Assembly (NCBI GenBank): GCA_030430755.1
Contig: JAUIKO010000002.1
Span: 124,001-188,000 of the forward strand
Direction of reading: 5' to 3'
From: Fimbriimonadia bacterium
GTDB taxonomy: Bacteria > Armatimonadota > Fimbriimonadia > Fimbriimonadales > Fimbriimonadaceae
Length of the DNA stretch: 64,000 bases
A model generated the notes under the pieces. It saw nothing but the letters and a program-made list of their open reading frames with translations. It was not told the origin of the DNA and searched no databases. The translations under genes and the position numbers were made by a program. This document shows positions 25,997 to 35,117 of this stretch, one piece after another; the first letter of the stretch is position 1, and the number at the start of each line of letters is the position of its first letter.

Positions 25997-26608
25997 ATGA
26001 AACTTGTTCTAGCTACACACAATAAAGGGAAATCTATAGAAATGAAGGCTATACTTGAAAAGCTTCTACCTTCATTCACTCTATTGGATCTTAATCACTA
26101 TCCCTATTATCCCGAACCAGAAGAGATTGGCACCACCATGGAAGATAATGCCATTATAAAAGTTGAGTCAGCGTTTAATTACACTGGGCTTCCCTGCATT
26201 GCAGATGATGGTGGCCTTGAAGTAGATGCTCTAGGAGGCGCACCTGGTGTATATAGCAAAAGATTTGGCGGTGAACAACTTGGTTTTACAGAAAAAATTA
26301 AATTGCTATTAGAACTTTTGAAGGATACAGAGAATGCAAATAGGTCTGCGCAGTATAGATGTATTATGGCTGTTAAATTATCTCGTGAATCAGGTGTAGA
26401 ATTATTTAGTGGGACATGCGCTGGATCTATTGCTCATCAGCCTTCTGGAATACATGGATTTGGATTTGATCCCGTATTCTTTCTCAGCAAGTACAACTGT
26501 ACAATGGCAGAATTAAATCCAGACATTAAAAACACTATTAGCCATCGATATAAAGCACTCTGCCAAGCAGGTGAATTTTTATCCAAAGTAGAAAAGAACA
26601 AATTGTAA
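25997..26608 (+). CDS. rdgB: XTP/dITP diphosphatase (Ham1/RdgB)
   Basis: Removes non-canonical purine nucleotides (dITP, XTP) from the pool by hydrolysing them to monophosphates. Family motifs are LATHNKGK at the start, ADDGGLEVDALGGAPGVYSK, GIHGFGFDPVFF and the C-terminal SHRYKAL. The length is normal (203 residues). It stands alone on the plus strand, convergent with queG. Confidence 0.95.
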   Translation: MKLVLATHNKGKSIEMKAILEKLLPSFTLLDLNHYPYYPEPEEIGTTMEDNAIIKVESAFNYTGLPCIADDGGLEVDALGGAPGVYSKRFGGEQLGFTEKIKLLLELLKDTENANRSAQYRCIMAVKLSRESGVELFSGTCAGSIAHQPSGIHGFGFDPVFFLSKYNCTMAELNPDIKNTISHRYKALCQAGEFLSKVEKNKL

Positions 26609-26659
26609 AAACCGACTCTTTATTTCAAGCAATATCCAGATGCAAAAATAAGTTTGTCT

Positions 26660-27616
26660 TTATTTCTCCCGTTCATTATCAATATTAATTTCAGCATTCC
26701 GTTTTAAACACTCATAGCCCACTCTACGAACAGGCGAACCTTGTGTAAGGCCATCCCAATCTTCATATGACATACGATAAATGTCCACCAGTGAAGGCCA
26801 CACACGCTTATTTAGAAAATCATACTCCTTGGTTACTGGTGATCTCAAAGGTTGATGAGAACGAGGTTGATTAAAGGGACAGACGTCTTGGCAAATATCA
26901 CAACCAACGGTCCATTTACCTATTTTTTTTCGTAGACTTTCAGAAATAGTCCCTTTATACTCGATTGTTAGATAACTAATACAATCCAAAGCTCTTACTT
27001 GCCAAGTTCCATCTACATAAGCAATGGCACCCGTTGGGCAAGCATCGATACATTTTCTACAAGTACCACATCCTCCAACAGCAGGTTGAGATTTTTCAAT
27101 ATCTAATGTAGTTAAGAGTAAACCTAGAAAAAACCAACTTCCTCGGCGTGTATTAATAAGGCAGGTATTCTTACCATACCAACCCAGCCCAGCCCTTTTA
27201 GCATATTCTCTTTCTAAAATAGGAACAGAATCCACACAAGGCCTAAATAAAGCCTCTGGAAATCTCTCAGACAAAATATTTGAAATCTTTATTAGTTTTT
27301 TTTTAAGAACTTTATGATAATCTCTTCCTAATGCATATTTTGCGATATATGGATAACCTTGTCTGTACTCATTTTTCTGATAATAATTTAATCCTACAAC
27401 TATCACAGACTTAGCCCCTTTTAAAATAAATTCAGGGGATTTACGAAGGTCTATAGATTTCTCCATAAACTTCATATCTCCATGATATCCAGACTCCACC
27501 CATTTTTTATAAACGGAGTAACTTTCAGGGGGCTCAGCACTACAGACACCAAATAAATCAAATCCAATCTCTAGTGATATATTTGAAATATCAGATACGG
27601 GAACTTGATTATTCAT
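26660..27616 (-). CDS. queG: Epoxyqueuosine reductase
   Basis: Reduces epoxyqueuosine to queuosine in the wobble position of tRNAs, the last step of queuosine synthesis; it uses cobalamin and two [4Fe-4S] clusters. The cluster ligands are visible in CGTCRKCIDACPTGA and CDICQDVCPFN. The catalytic-domain phrase RAGLGWYGKNTC is present. The 318 residues are typical of the form without extra HEAT repeats. It overlaps the start of the strand's upstream gene rsmA by one base, giving the unit 3D protein-rsmA-queG. Confidence 0.93.
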   Translation of the reverse strand: MNNQVPVSDISNISLEIGFDLFGVCSAEPPESYSVYKKWVESGYHGDMKFMEKSIDLRKSPEFILKGAKSVIVVGLNYYQKNEYRQGYPYIAKYALGRDYHKVLKKKLIKISNILSERFPEALFRPCVDSVPILEREYAKRAGLGWYGKNTCLINTRRGSWFFLGLLLTTLDIEKSQPAVGGCGTCRKCIDACPTGAIAYVDGTWQVRALDCISYLTIEYKGTISESLRKKIGKWTVGCDICQDVCPFNQPRSHQPLRSPVTKEYDFLNKRVWPSLVDIYRMSYEDWDGLTQGSPVRRVGYECLKRNAEINIDNEREK

Positions 27617-28473
27617 TATCTATTCATCATTTCTCTAAGATATTCGAACAAAAGTATCCATTCATCGTTTGATATTTCATGAGCACGAACACTTTCATTA
27701 AAGGACAAAGATGTATAAATATCCATCCAAAGGCTTTTATTTAAATAGCCAGAATTTATTAGATTATTTAATAATTTTTTTCTTGGTTGTGCAAAAGCTT
27801 TTTTTAAAAAAGTAGAAAAATTTTTAGAATTTTCACATGCAATTCGTCTATCTTTTTTAGGGATAAATTTTAATACAATACTATCTATTTTAGGTGGGGG
27901 ATAAAACGATGAGGGTGGTACAGAACAAACTTTTGATATATCCCAATTTACTTGAAGAAACACGGAAAGCCAACCTCTATTCGCAACTCCAGGCAAATTT
28001 TTAATCCGTATACCTACCTCTTTTTGCATCATGAGAACTGTTCCATCAATATGCATAAATAAAGAACCTATACGCTCTAATAATACACCTGAAAGATTAT
28101 ACGGCATATTAGAAACAACCCAAATGGGTTTTGATAAGGAATGAATCAACTCTATAAGATGAATATTTAACACGTCATCATGAATAACAGTTGCCATTGG
28201 AGCAGTTTCTTTTAATACAGATACAGCTACCGGATCTAATTCTACTGCGGTTGTAGAAATCACCTTTAAAGATAGCTTTGAAGTAAGGGCACCAGGTCCA
28301 GGACCAATTTCTAACACATGCACATTACTGGGTATTTGATCGACTATCTGATGAACTATGCTAGAAGAACAAAGAAAATTTTGACCTAGTTTTTTTTTTG
28401 CTTCTAGGCCATGACTTATAAGCGTTTTTTTAAGAATATTTGGGTTGGTTATATCCGGAGGTAGTGAGTCCAT
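27616..28473 (-). CDS. rsmA: 16S rRNA dimethyladenosine transferase
   Basis: Dimethylates two adjacent adenosines near the 3' end of 16S rRNA (KsgA activity). Motifs are KKLGQNFLCSSSIVHQI, the SAM-binding EIGPGPGALTSKL, the acidic VELDPVAV, and NMPYNLSG, the active-site motif (usually NLPYN or NIPYN, so Met is a mild variant). The C-terminal domain has the usual PPPKIDSIVL. At 285 residues it is typical. It overlaps the preceding 3D-domain gene by 44 bp. Confidence 0.95.
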   Translation of the reverse strand: MDSLPPDITNPNILKKTLISHGLEAKKKLGQNFLCSSSIVHQIVDQIPSNVHVLEIGPGPGALTSKLSLKVISTTAVELDPVAVSVLKETAPMATVIHDDVLNIHLIELIHSLSKPIWVVSNMPYNLSGVLLERIGSLFMHIDGTVLMMQKEVGIRIKNLPGVANRGWLSVFLQVNWDISKVCSVPPSSFYPPPKIDSIVLKFIPKKDRRIACENSKNFSTFLKKAFAQPRKKLLNNLINSGYLNKSLWMDIYTSLSFNESVRAHEISNDEWILLFEYLREMMNR

Positions 28474-29221
28474 GCTGTTTAGAATGTTTTGTATTTTTTC
28501 TCTTTATTCTAGCATAGTCTAGTGAACTCTCACCTGGAGGTACAGAGAGTATATGAACTTTAACGACTTTTCTACCATATCGATTAGCCTGCTCCACTGT
28601 CTGATGGCACAAATCTATACGATCTCCTTTAATAGCTCCACCGATATCACAAGCAAGTGCTAATCCATACCCTTCTACATACAACCAACTATTGAGAGGA
28701 ATTACTCTAGGATCAATTGCTGCTATTCCATAATGAAGCGGATGCCCTGTTTTAGATGTTGTATATCCTCCATTCTCTTCAGGACTTGTACTATATGCAG
28801 AAGCTCGCATCGTAATACACTTTGTTCTATTAAACATCCCTCTACTCGTTTTATATCCTAGAGGACTTGCAAAGTATATTGCTTCCTTTGGTTTTACAGT
28901 ATTTGTAGACAAAAGTTCTTTCGAAATAACCTTTTCACCTTGTTTTGTAACAAGCAAAGTCTTTGTAATACATCCATCCTTACCTGGTTCACTGCAGACG
29001 ACTCTGCCTGAAGGTATAGAGTTCTTGACCAAAAATTTTACATTCTTAGGAATCACTGTTTTAGTAGTTTCTATCATGCATTTTTCTGCATTCACTTGAA
29101 AACTATTTAGAACTTTACTCTCTTCTGAATTGGTTATACTCGTTAAAACTAAAACACTTAACAAATTGAAAAATCTAATATATTTTTTAAATACTTCCAT
29201 ATAATCTCTCATAGAATCCAT
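28430..29221 (-). CDS. Secreted 3D-domain protein with G5-like region
   Basis: 263 residues. An N-terminal hydrophobic segment (FFNLLSVLVLTSIT) acts as signal or anchor. A G5-like stretch follows (ITKTLLVTKQGEKVISKELL, about residues 83-105). The C-terminal 3D domain has all three conserved aspartates: YGIAAIDPRVIPLN, ACDIGGAIKGDRIDL. 3D domains occur in MltA-type lytic transglycosylases and resuscitation factors, where the Asp triad is catalytic, so a peptidoglycan-cleaving role is likely. It is first in a three-gene unit with rsmA and queG, and its last 44 bp overlap rsmA. The exact start among the Met residues at positions 1, 4 and 8 is open. Confidence 0.82.
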   Translation of the reverse strand: MDSMRDYMEVFKKYIRFFNLLSVLVLTSITNSEESKVLNSFQVNAEKCMIETTKTVIPKNVKFLVKNSIPSGRVVCSEPGKDGCITKTLLVTKQGEKVISKELLSTNTVKPKEAIYFASPLGYKTSRGMFNRTKCITMRASAYSTSPEENGGYTTSKTGHPLHYGIAAIDPRVIPLNSWLYVEGYGLALACDIGGAIKGDRIDLCHQTVEQANRYGRKVVKVHILSVPPGESSLDYARIKRKNTKHSKQHGLTTSGYNQPKYS

Positions 29222-29506
29222 TTCTATAAAGCTTTACTTTGGAATATGATTCTATCATGTATTACATATAATTTCAACATTATATCTGATAATTGCACAA
29301 AATTCCCCAAAAGTACTACTCTTATGATGATAGAACAAGTTCAATCCATCTGTTTTTCTATTTTATATATATAAAAGCGTTCCGTATAGCATCGCTAAGT
29401 AAATAACATTCTCATCTCTACAACAAGGCTTTAATACACCCACCTTTTCTTGTTCAATACAGAATATCAAAGCTTAATTCCTTAGAATATATCACCTGAA
29501 CACCTA

Positions 29507-29989
29507 ATGAATACTATGTTGCTTTTTAAAAACATAAACAAAAAGGTACTCTTTTTTAAAATGGTTCCAAAAACACTTCTAAATAAAGAAATTGATATAA
29601 CAGATATCAAACAATTATATTTGTTAAGCAAAGAAATCTCTAAATTTATAAAAGCTAGTGATCTGTTTTTTTTAAAAGGAAATTTAGGTTCTGGAAAAAC
29701 TACTTTTGTAAGAATGATTTTAGAAAATTCAGGTTGGACTAAAGCTGTAAACTCACCAACATATAGTTTAATTCAACTATATCCCTTAACCTCTTATTCT
29801 ATATTACATTCAGATTTATACAGAACACAAACGGTAGAAAATTTAGATATCGAAGAATATTTGGAAACCCACGCTTGTTTTATAGAATGGCCTGAAATTT
29901 TAATCGACTGGAGAGGTGAAAATACTTACTTATGCAAGTTCAGTCATACTCCTACACAAAGATCTATCTATATTGAGTGTCTGGAATAA
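29507..29989 (+). CDS. tsaE: tRNA t6A synthesis ATPase TsaE
   Basis: The ATPase component of the complex that makes N6-threonylcarbamoyladenosine at position 37 of ANN-decoding tRNAs. It has a Walker A motif GNLGSGKTTF, then NSPTYSLI, HSDLYRTQ and FIEWPE, in the standard order for this small family. The first 18 residues of the open frame are atypical; the ATG at 29561 (MVPKTLL) would give a family-like 142-residue product, but neither start has a good ribosome binding site. A lipoprotein gene begins 5 bp after the stop. Confidence 0.92.
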   Translation: MNTMLLFKNINKKVLFFKMVPKTLLNKEIDITDIKQLYLLSKEISKFIKASDLFFLKGNLGSGKTTFVRMILENSGWTKAVNSPTYSLIQLYPLTSYSILHSDLYRTQTVENLDIEEYLETHACFIEWPEILIDWRGENTYLCKFSHTPTQRSIYIECLE

Positions 29990-29993
29990 GCAT

Positions 29994-31112
29994 ATGAAAA
30001 GTCTTTCTCATCAGATGATATATATTACGTTCATATTTTCTGTAGTACTTTCATGTACTACCAAGCCAACGATATCAATTGAAAACAAAGAGTATTCTTA
30101 CAAAATAACAATACCCATCCAAAAGTCGTCTCCTATACATGAGCTTTCAAATTACATACTATCACAATCTCTGTTCAAAGCAAATACAGAGATGATTCCA
30201 TCGGAATGGAAAAACATCTTCCATCAGATATCCATTGTCTTAAATTTAGATCACGTTGCCATATCTTTTAGATCTCATTACAATGAAAGTAAATGTAAAA
30301 AATTTATAAAAATTCTTTTAGAAAAATATTCACCAAATAAAAATCAAATTCTTTCTATACTCAATGAATATCTTTCCAATCCTTTAAATCAAGTAAACCA
30401 ACCTATCCATTTTTCAGAAACGAACTTCATTTTTAATTCAGACACTTTCTATAGATATATCTCAGGAATCTTTAAAAAATGCAGTGTTCATACTATTGAT
30501 TCACCCAAAAGTAATATGATAAATATTCCATCGGTAAATCTTTCTAAATCATCTTGCAATTGGAATATCGATATAAATACATTCATAAGTAAATTTCAAA
30601 TCACTGGATGGATGTCTTTGATATCTTTCTCTTCCATAATAGATATGCCTGTAGAAAACAAGCTGTTAACCTCAAATCAAATAGAAGATCTATACTGCTA
30701 TAACATATTATGCCGAGGGAAAACCAGCCTTAGTTATAATTACATAAGGGAAACAAAGGGACTCACCTATTTGATTGGAGAAAGGTTCTTATTTAAACAG
30801 AATTCTTTTCAGCCAGTACTCGTTTCCGTTTATCAAAATAAGCAGAATGCACTAAAATCAAAAACACTCCTAATAGAATGCCTTCAGTTGCTTAGCAAAA
30901 GAGAACTTATAACACATTATCAAAGCACCCTACGTAACTCTACTAATGAGAAAAATGGAAGAATAGATAGCATGAGCGTATTTAAAAATAATACAGCCCT
31001 TAAAGTATTAAAAGGAAATGAATCCAACTGGACAAATCCATCGGTCATGCAAAAAAATATTAGTAAAATTATATCTGCTTCCCAGGTAGAAGTTTATCCT
31101 TTATTCCGTTGA
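29994..31112 (+). CDS. Unknown lipoprotein
   Basis: 372 residues starting at the ATG at 29994, 5 bp after tsaE; the open frame reaches back into tsaE, but the signal sequence begins here. It has a lipoprotein signal: MKSLSHQMIYITFIFSVVLSC, with lipobox VLSC placing the lipidated Cys at residue 21. The mature protein is polar, with no domain I recognise; segments such as YKITIPIQKSSPIHEL look beta-rich. Its 3' end overlaps the convergent nuclease gene by 44 bp on the opposite strand. The sequence does not tell whether it is an inner- or outer-membrane lipoprotein. Confidence 0.75.
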   Translation: MKSLSHQMIYITFIFSVVLSCTTKPTISIENKEYSYKITIPIQKSSPIHELSNYILSQSLFKANTEMIPSEWKNIFHQISIVLNLDHVAISFRSHYNESKCKKFIKILLEKYSPNKNQILSILNEYLSNPLNQVNQPIHFSETNFIFNSDTFYRYISGIFKKCSVHTIDSPKSNMINIPSVNLSKSSCNWNIDINTFISKFQITGWMSLISFSSIIDMPVENKLLTSNQIEDLYCYNILCRGKTSLSYNYIRETKGLTYLIGERFLFKQNSFQPVLVSVYQNKQNALKSKTLLIECLQLLSKRELITHYQSTLRNSTNEKNGRIDSMSVFKNNTALKVLKGNESNWTNPSVMQKNISKIISASQVEVYPLFR

Positions 31113-31878
31113 GGCTTGCTTTTTCAACAAAAGAAGGATATTTAATACAGAGTCGCTTAAAATCACAATTCTCACACAATGGTTTAGGTTCAGGTTCTGA
31201 TTTTTCAGGATTAAACTTAAATATCTCATTTGCAATAAACTTAATATCATTTTCAAACTCATTCATTTCATCAGTGTTTAAAGAATAACTTGCTTCATCA
31301 CCTGTCTTAACAGCAATAATGGTTGCCATAATTTTTGATTCTGGATACAGTTTTCTCAATAATAACTGATAAATACTCATCGACACATCTTCTTTGACAT
31401 CTTCTTCACTGACAGTATCGCGACCCGTTTTATAATCAATAATCTCTAACATTCCATCTGAATGTTTGTCCACTCTATCAACTCTACCAATTAAATTAAA
31501 ATCATCATATTCATGTTTAAACTGCTTTTCTAAATATAGAGGAACAGCATCTCGTATTCTTTCTTGTTGCTTTGTAACATAATTTGTTAATATTTCTCTA
31601 GCTTCCATCATAGCCTCTTCCATTTCCTGACTACATGAATAACCTGCTGAAAGCCAATTCTGTTCCATATCCGAAAGTACTTGTTCTGCTGTTTTAACCT
31701 CAGGATATTTTTCACTATGATATTTTTCTAATACTCTATGAAGAGTTGTTCCAAAACTATAATAGTGCTTTGCACGTAAGAACCACTTCCCTCTTTTATC
31801 TAAATATGTCCACTTAAATTTATCTCTACAAGCAAGAAAAGTTACGATCTTCGTTGGGCTCAATAGTATTTTCTTCAT
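31069..31878 (-). CDS. PD-(D/E)XK nuclease, RecB/AddB/Cas4-like
   Basis: 269 residues of the RecB-like nuclease fold found in AddB C-termini and Cas4. Evidence: LSPTKIVTFLACRDKFKWTY at the start, then FGTTLHRVLEKYH, the catalytic GRVDRVDKH..LEIIDYKTG (Asp and D/E-x-K), and a C-terminal CENCDFKRLC which, with the early Cys, would hold a 4Fe-4S cluster. No helicase, AddA or CRISPR gene is near, so this is a free-standing nuclease of the kind sometimes found alone in bacterial genomes; its role (repair or recombination) is inferred. I start at MKKILLSP (31878) rather than the upstream ATG at 31932 because homologues begin at that motif. Confidence 0.85.
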   Translation of the reverse strand: MKKILLSPTKIVTFLACRDKFKWTYLDKRGKWFLRAKHYYSFGTTLHRVLEKYHSEKYPEVKTAEQVLSDMEQNWLSAGYSCSQEMEEAMMEAREILTNYVTKQQERIRDAVPLYLEKQFKHEYDDFNLIGRVDRVDKHSDGMLEIIDYKTGRDTVSEEDVKEDVSMSIYQLLLRKLYPESKIMATIIAVKTGDEASYSLNTDEMNEFENDIKFIANEIFKFNPEKSEPEPKPLCENCDFKRLCIKYPSFVEKASLNGIKDKLLPGKQI

Positions 31879-32042
31879 AATTTCTTCTTTTAGAGTACCT
31901 ACAGAAAAATTATTATATTTACTGAATACCATTCATCATGTTAATAGAAAAATTCACAGTTTTAAACTAGCAAATATTAAAGGCATATCCTTTCAGATAA
32001 CCCGTCTTTTTTTTCCAGTATATAGACAGGTATTATAAAAGC

Positions 32043-32930
32043 ATGCAAATTAAAATGGGACATAGTCCAGACAGCGATGATGAATTTATGTTCTGGGCTC
32101 TATCTTCCGGGAAAATAATTTCTCCCATGAATTTTGTTCATGTTTTGAAAGACATACAAACACTAAATGAGTGGGCATTAGAAGGATACTTGGAATGTAC
32201 TGGTATGTCAGCTCAAGCCTTGGCCCATGTCAGCGACAAATATACTCTTATTCGTCAAGGGGCATCGTTTGGAGAAAATTATGGACCTATTATTGTTGCC
32301 AAAAACAACATTTCACCTAAGGATCTAGCATTCTCTAGCATTGCTATTCCAGGAACGTTAACATCAGCATATTTAGGTTTAAATCTTTATTTTCATGATG
32401 TATTTGGAGACAAATATGATCCGATTTATAAAGTAATGGAGTTTGATCGTATTATGGAAGCAGTGGCATCTGGTTCTGTTGATGCAGGTCTACTAATACA
32501 TGAAGGGCAACTTTCATACCAAAATAAAAAACTCTTCAAACTATTAGATCTTGGATCCTGGTGGTACACCAACACTGGTTTACCTTTACCACTAGGTGTT
32601 ACTGCTGTTAAAACAGATCTAGGAGAAGAAAATATCGATTTACTTAGCAGAGATATTTATCGGAGCATAAGGTTTGGATTAGAACACCAATCTGAAGCAT
32701 TTCAATTTGCAAGAAAAGCTGCTAAGGATTTAGACAAAACAAATAGCCAACAGTACATTGATATGTACGTGAACAATAGAACTCTGGATATGGGAGATGA
32801 TGGAATAGATTCCATTAAATTATTCCTTAAGATGGGTGCAGATTTAGGATTGTTACCCAAATGCGAGATATCTGTTCATAATACAAATCATAACATTACA
32901 GAAAAAACACTTTCAGGAGCTCACAAATAA
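32043..32930 (+). CDS. MqnD-family menaquinone biosynthesis protein (copy 1)
   Basis: 295 residues of the MqnA/MqnD fold, a periplasmic-binding-protein-like fold used by enzymes of the futalosine route to menaquinone. Family hallmarks are GHSPDSDDEFMFWAL at the start (compare GHSP..D in MqnD) and LLIHEGQLSYQ, where the His of HEG is catalytic in MqnD. MqnD forms 1,4-dihydroxy-6-naphthoate from cyclic dehypoxanthine futalosine. It is followed after 2 bp by a second, diverged copy, so one may have a different substrate or they may form a mixed dimer (inference). menG and a polyprenyl synthase elsewhere in the window support menaquinone synthesis. Confidence 0.82.
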   Translation: MQIKMGHSPDSDDEFMFWALSSGKIISPMNFVHVLKDIQTLNEWALEGYLECTGMSAQALAHVSDKYTLIRQGASFGENYGPIIVAKNNISPKDLAFSSIAIPGTLTSAYLGLNLYFHDVFGDKYDPIYKVMEFDRIMEAVASGSVDAGLLIHEGQLSYQNKKLFKLLDLGSWWYTNTGLPLPLGVTAVKTDLGEENIDLLSRDIYRSIRFGLEHQSEAFQFARKAAKDLDKTNSQQYIDMYVNNRTLDMGDDGIDSIKLFLKMGADLGLLPKCEISVHNTNHNITEKTLSGAHK

Positions 32931-32932
32931 TA

Positions 32933-33784
32933 ATGAATACTGATCCATATTTAATAAATTTCGGACATACGAAAGATGCAGATGATGCATATATGTTTTG
33001 GGGACTTACAGAAAACAAAGTCAACTTAGATAACTTAACATTTAAGCATATCCTTACAACGATACAGGACTTAAATGAAAAAGCATTAGAAGAAGTATAT
33101 CAAGTATCTGCACTCTCTGTTAGCATGCTTCCTCATGTATCAGATAAATATGATCTTCTGAAAAGTGGCGGTTGCTTTGGAGAAGGATATGGACCTACGC
33201 TAATTAAAAAAAAGGATAAAGACTTTCAATTAGAGAATGCTAATATCGGATTCCCTGGCAAATACACTTCTGCTTTTCTAGCGTTTAATATCTACTATTA
33301 TCATTTGTTTAATAAAAAGCCTGAAGGAATTACTTTTCTTCCTTTTGATCAAATCTCCAAAGCAATACAAGAAGAAAAAATCGATGCTGGCATTCTTATC
33401 CATGAGGGTCAGTTATCTTTTGAAGAACAAGGATATGAATTAATTGTAGATCTTGGTAAATGGTGGACTGATAAAACAAGTCTTCCTCTTCCATTAGGAG
33501 TCGATGTTGTTCAGAAAAAATTACCTCATCCTGTAAAATCAAGAATTTCAGAAATCATCAGAGAATCCATTCTTGCATCAAAAAAACATCATGAAGAAGC
33601 TGTTGAATATGCCTTGAAATATGCCAGAGGAATGAATAAGACCAAAAGTGATAAATTTATAGGCATGTATATTAATGATAGAACCTTAAACATGGGTGAA
33701 GACGGAGTAGAATCCATCAGATTATTTCTTGAATACGGAAATAAGCTTGGTTTAAACCCTGAATTCAACATGGATCTTATATAA
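32933..33784 (+). CDS. MqnD-family menaquinone biosynthesis protein (copy 2)
   Basis: 283 residues, clearly paralogous to the gene 2 bp upstream over its whole length: FGHTKDADDAYMFWGL, ALSVSMLPHVSDKYDLL, GGCFGEGYGPTL, ILIHEGQLSFEEQG, WWTDKTSLPLPLGV, MYINDRTLNMGEDGVESI. The HEG His is kept. The pair is a tandem duplication that has diverged well past recent copies, suggesting that both are functional and specialised. It could be the dihydroxynaphthoate synthase or another step using the same fold. The 5' end overlaps nothing and no separate promoter is apparent. Confidence 0.8.
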   Translation: MNTDPYLINFGHTKDADDAYMFWGLTENKVNLDNLTFKHILTTIQDLNEKALEEVYQVSALSVSMLPHVSDKYDLLKSGGCFGEGYGPTLIKKKDKDFQLENANIGFPGKYTSAFLAFNIYYYHLFNKKPEGITFLPFDQISKAIQEEKIDAGILIHEGQLSFEEQGYELIVDLGKWWTDKTSLPLPLGVDVVQKKLPHPVKSRISEIIRESILASKKHHEEAVEYALKYARGMNKTKSDKFIGMYINDRTLNMGEDGVESIRLFLEYGNKLGLNPEFNMDLI

Positions 33785-33838
33785 AAATAGAAGTTTCTCT
33801 TTAAAACTTATTTTCTAATAATTGTGTAGAATAATGTC

Positions 33839-34945
33839 ATGAATACTTTAAATGAAGAACAAATTCTAAATGCATTAAAAAATGTTATAGATCCAGATTT
33901 GCATACTGATATTGTAAGCCTTGGATTTATAAAAGATATACATATCCAAGAGGATACCGTTTCATTTAAAGTAGAACTTACAACTCCAGCCTGCCCTGTA
34001 AAAGATATCTTAAAAAAAGAGTGTGAAGATGTAGTGCTGTCTCTTCCAAATGTAAAAAATGTTGAAGTGGAAATGACTGCTCAGGTAAGACAAAGGAACA
34101 CCGAATCCGAAGATCTACTACCAGATGTAAAGCAGTGTATAGCAATAGCATCTGGAAAGGGAGGTGTTGGAAAAAGCACATTGACGGTTAATCTGGCCAT
34201 CGTTCTTTCTCAAATGGGTGCAAAAGTCGGATTGTTAGATGCTGATGTATATGGACCAAGTATTCCCTTGATGCTGGGATGTGAGGATGAACGACCACTT
34301 ACACATAATGGGAAAATACAACCTATCGAAAAATTTGGTGTGCAAATCATGTCTCTTGGTTTTTTACTAGAACCAGATCAGGCGGTATTATGGCGTGGAC
34401 CAATGGTAGCTGGTACTGTTAAGCAACTATTATCAGATGTCGATTGGGGAGATCTTGACTATTTACTTGTAGATTTGCCTCCAGGAACTGGTGATGCACC
34501 AATGTCATTGGCTCAGTTAGCTCCTTTGACAGGAGTCGTTATTGTAACGACTCCACACTCCGTTGCTGCAAACATAGCAGCTAAGTCTGCAGGATTATTC
34601 AAGAAGTTAAATACACCTATTTTAGGTGTTATTGAAAACATGGCTACCCATGTATGCCCCAACTGTTCGCATATCTCACAAATATTTAGTGGGTTAAGTG
34701 GTAATGAACTTGCAGAATACATGCATATTCCCTTTCTAGGATCTATACCTCTTGATCCTAAGGTAAGCACAAGCAGCAGTAATGGCGTACCTGCTGTTAT
34801 TAGTTATCCTAATTCTGAACAAGCCATCGCTTTTACTGCAGTTGCTAAAGCTACTGCAGCTAAAGCGAGCATTATTGAGTTAGAAAAAAAAGATAAAAAG
34901 GAAAAAGTTATTAAAGAAAAAGAGCTAGATCCAACACTTTGTTAG
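33839..34945 (+). CDS. mrp: Fe-S cluster carrier ATPase (Mrp/ApbC)
   Basis: 368 residues. It has an N-terminal MIP18/DUF59 domain (IDPDLHTDIVSLGFI), then a deviant Walker A motif ASGKGGVGKSTLTVN, and a CxxC pair (VCPNCSH) in the second half that bridges a cluster between two subunits. These are the features of Mrp/ApbC/NBP35-type scaffold proteins that deliver [4Fe-4S] clusters. Likely clients in the window are QueG and complex I. A Lys/Glu-rich tail (KKDKKEKVIKEKE) is an add-on. It follows the MqnD pair by about 55 bp. Confidence 0.95.
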   Translation: MNTLNEEQILNALKNVIDPDLHTDIVSLGFIKDIHIQEDTVSFKVELTTPACPVKDILKKECEDVVLSLPNVKNVEVEMTAQVRQRNTESEDLLPDVKQCIAIASGKGGVGKSTLTVNLAIVLSQMGAKVGLLDADVYGPSIPLMLGCEDERPLTHNGKIQPIEKFGVQIMSLGFLLEPDQAVLWRGPMVAGTVKQLLSDVDWGDLDYLLVDLPPGTGDAPMSLAQLAPLTGVVIVTTPHSVAANIAAKSAGLFKKLNTPILGVIENMATHVCPNCSHISQIFSGLSGNELAEYMHIPFLGSIPLDPKVSTSSSNGVPAVISYPNSEQAIAFTAVAKATAAKASIIELEKKDKKEKVIKEKELDPTLC

Positions 34946-35072
34946 CAATAAAGTATATGCCACAGGTTAGATATTGATATATATTGTGTGCCATAATTTA
35001 AATATTATCTTATTTTATTTATAAGAGAATATTTAATAGTCAATATCCTATTTAACAAACAAAACCATACTC

Positions 35073-35103
35073 TAATAATGATATATTCATCATATCATTA
35101 TTA
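35073..35103. promoter_or_regulatory. 12-bp hairpin upstream of S41-like gene
   Basis: TAATAATGATAT (35073-35084) pairs perfectly with ATATCATTATTA (35092-35103), ending 14 bases before the ATG of the S41-like gene. It may end mrp transcription or fold in the 5' leader. It is AT-only apart from one G-C pair, so it is only modestly stable. Confidence 0.4.
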
Positions 35104-35117
35104 GCATTAATTACAAC

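Noticed and set aside
31069-31878. Nuclease as a CRISPR Cas4
   Set aside because: It has Cas4/AddB-type motifs but no cas genes or repeats are present, so only a superfamily call is made.
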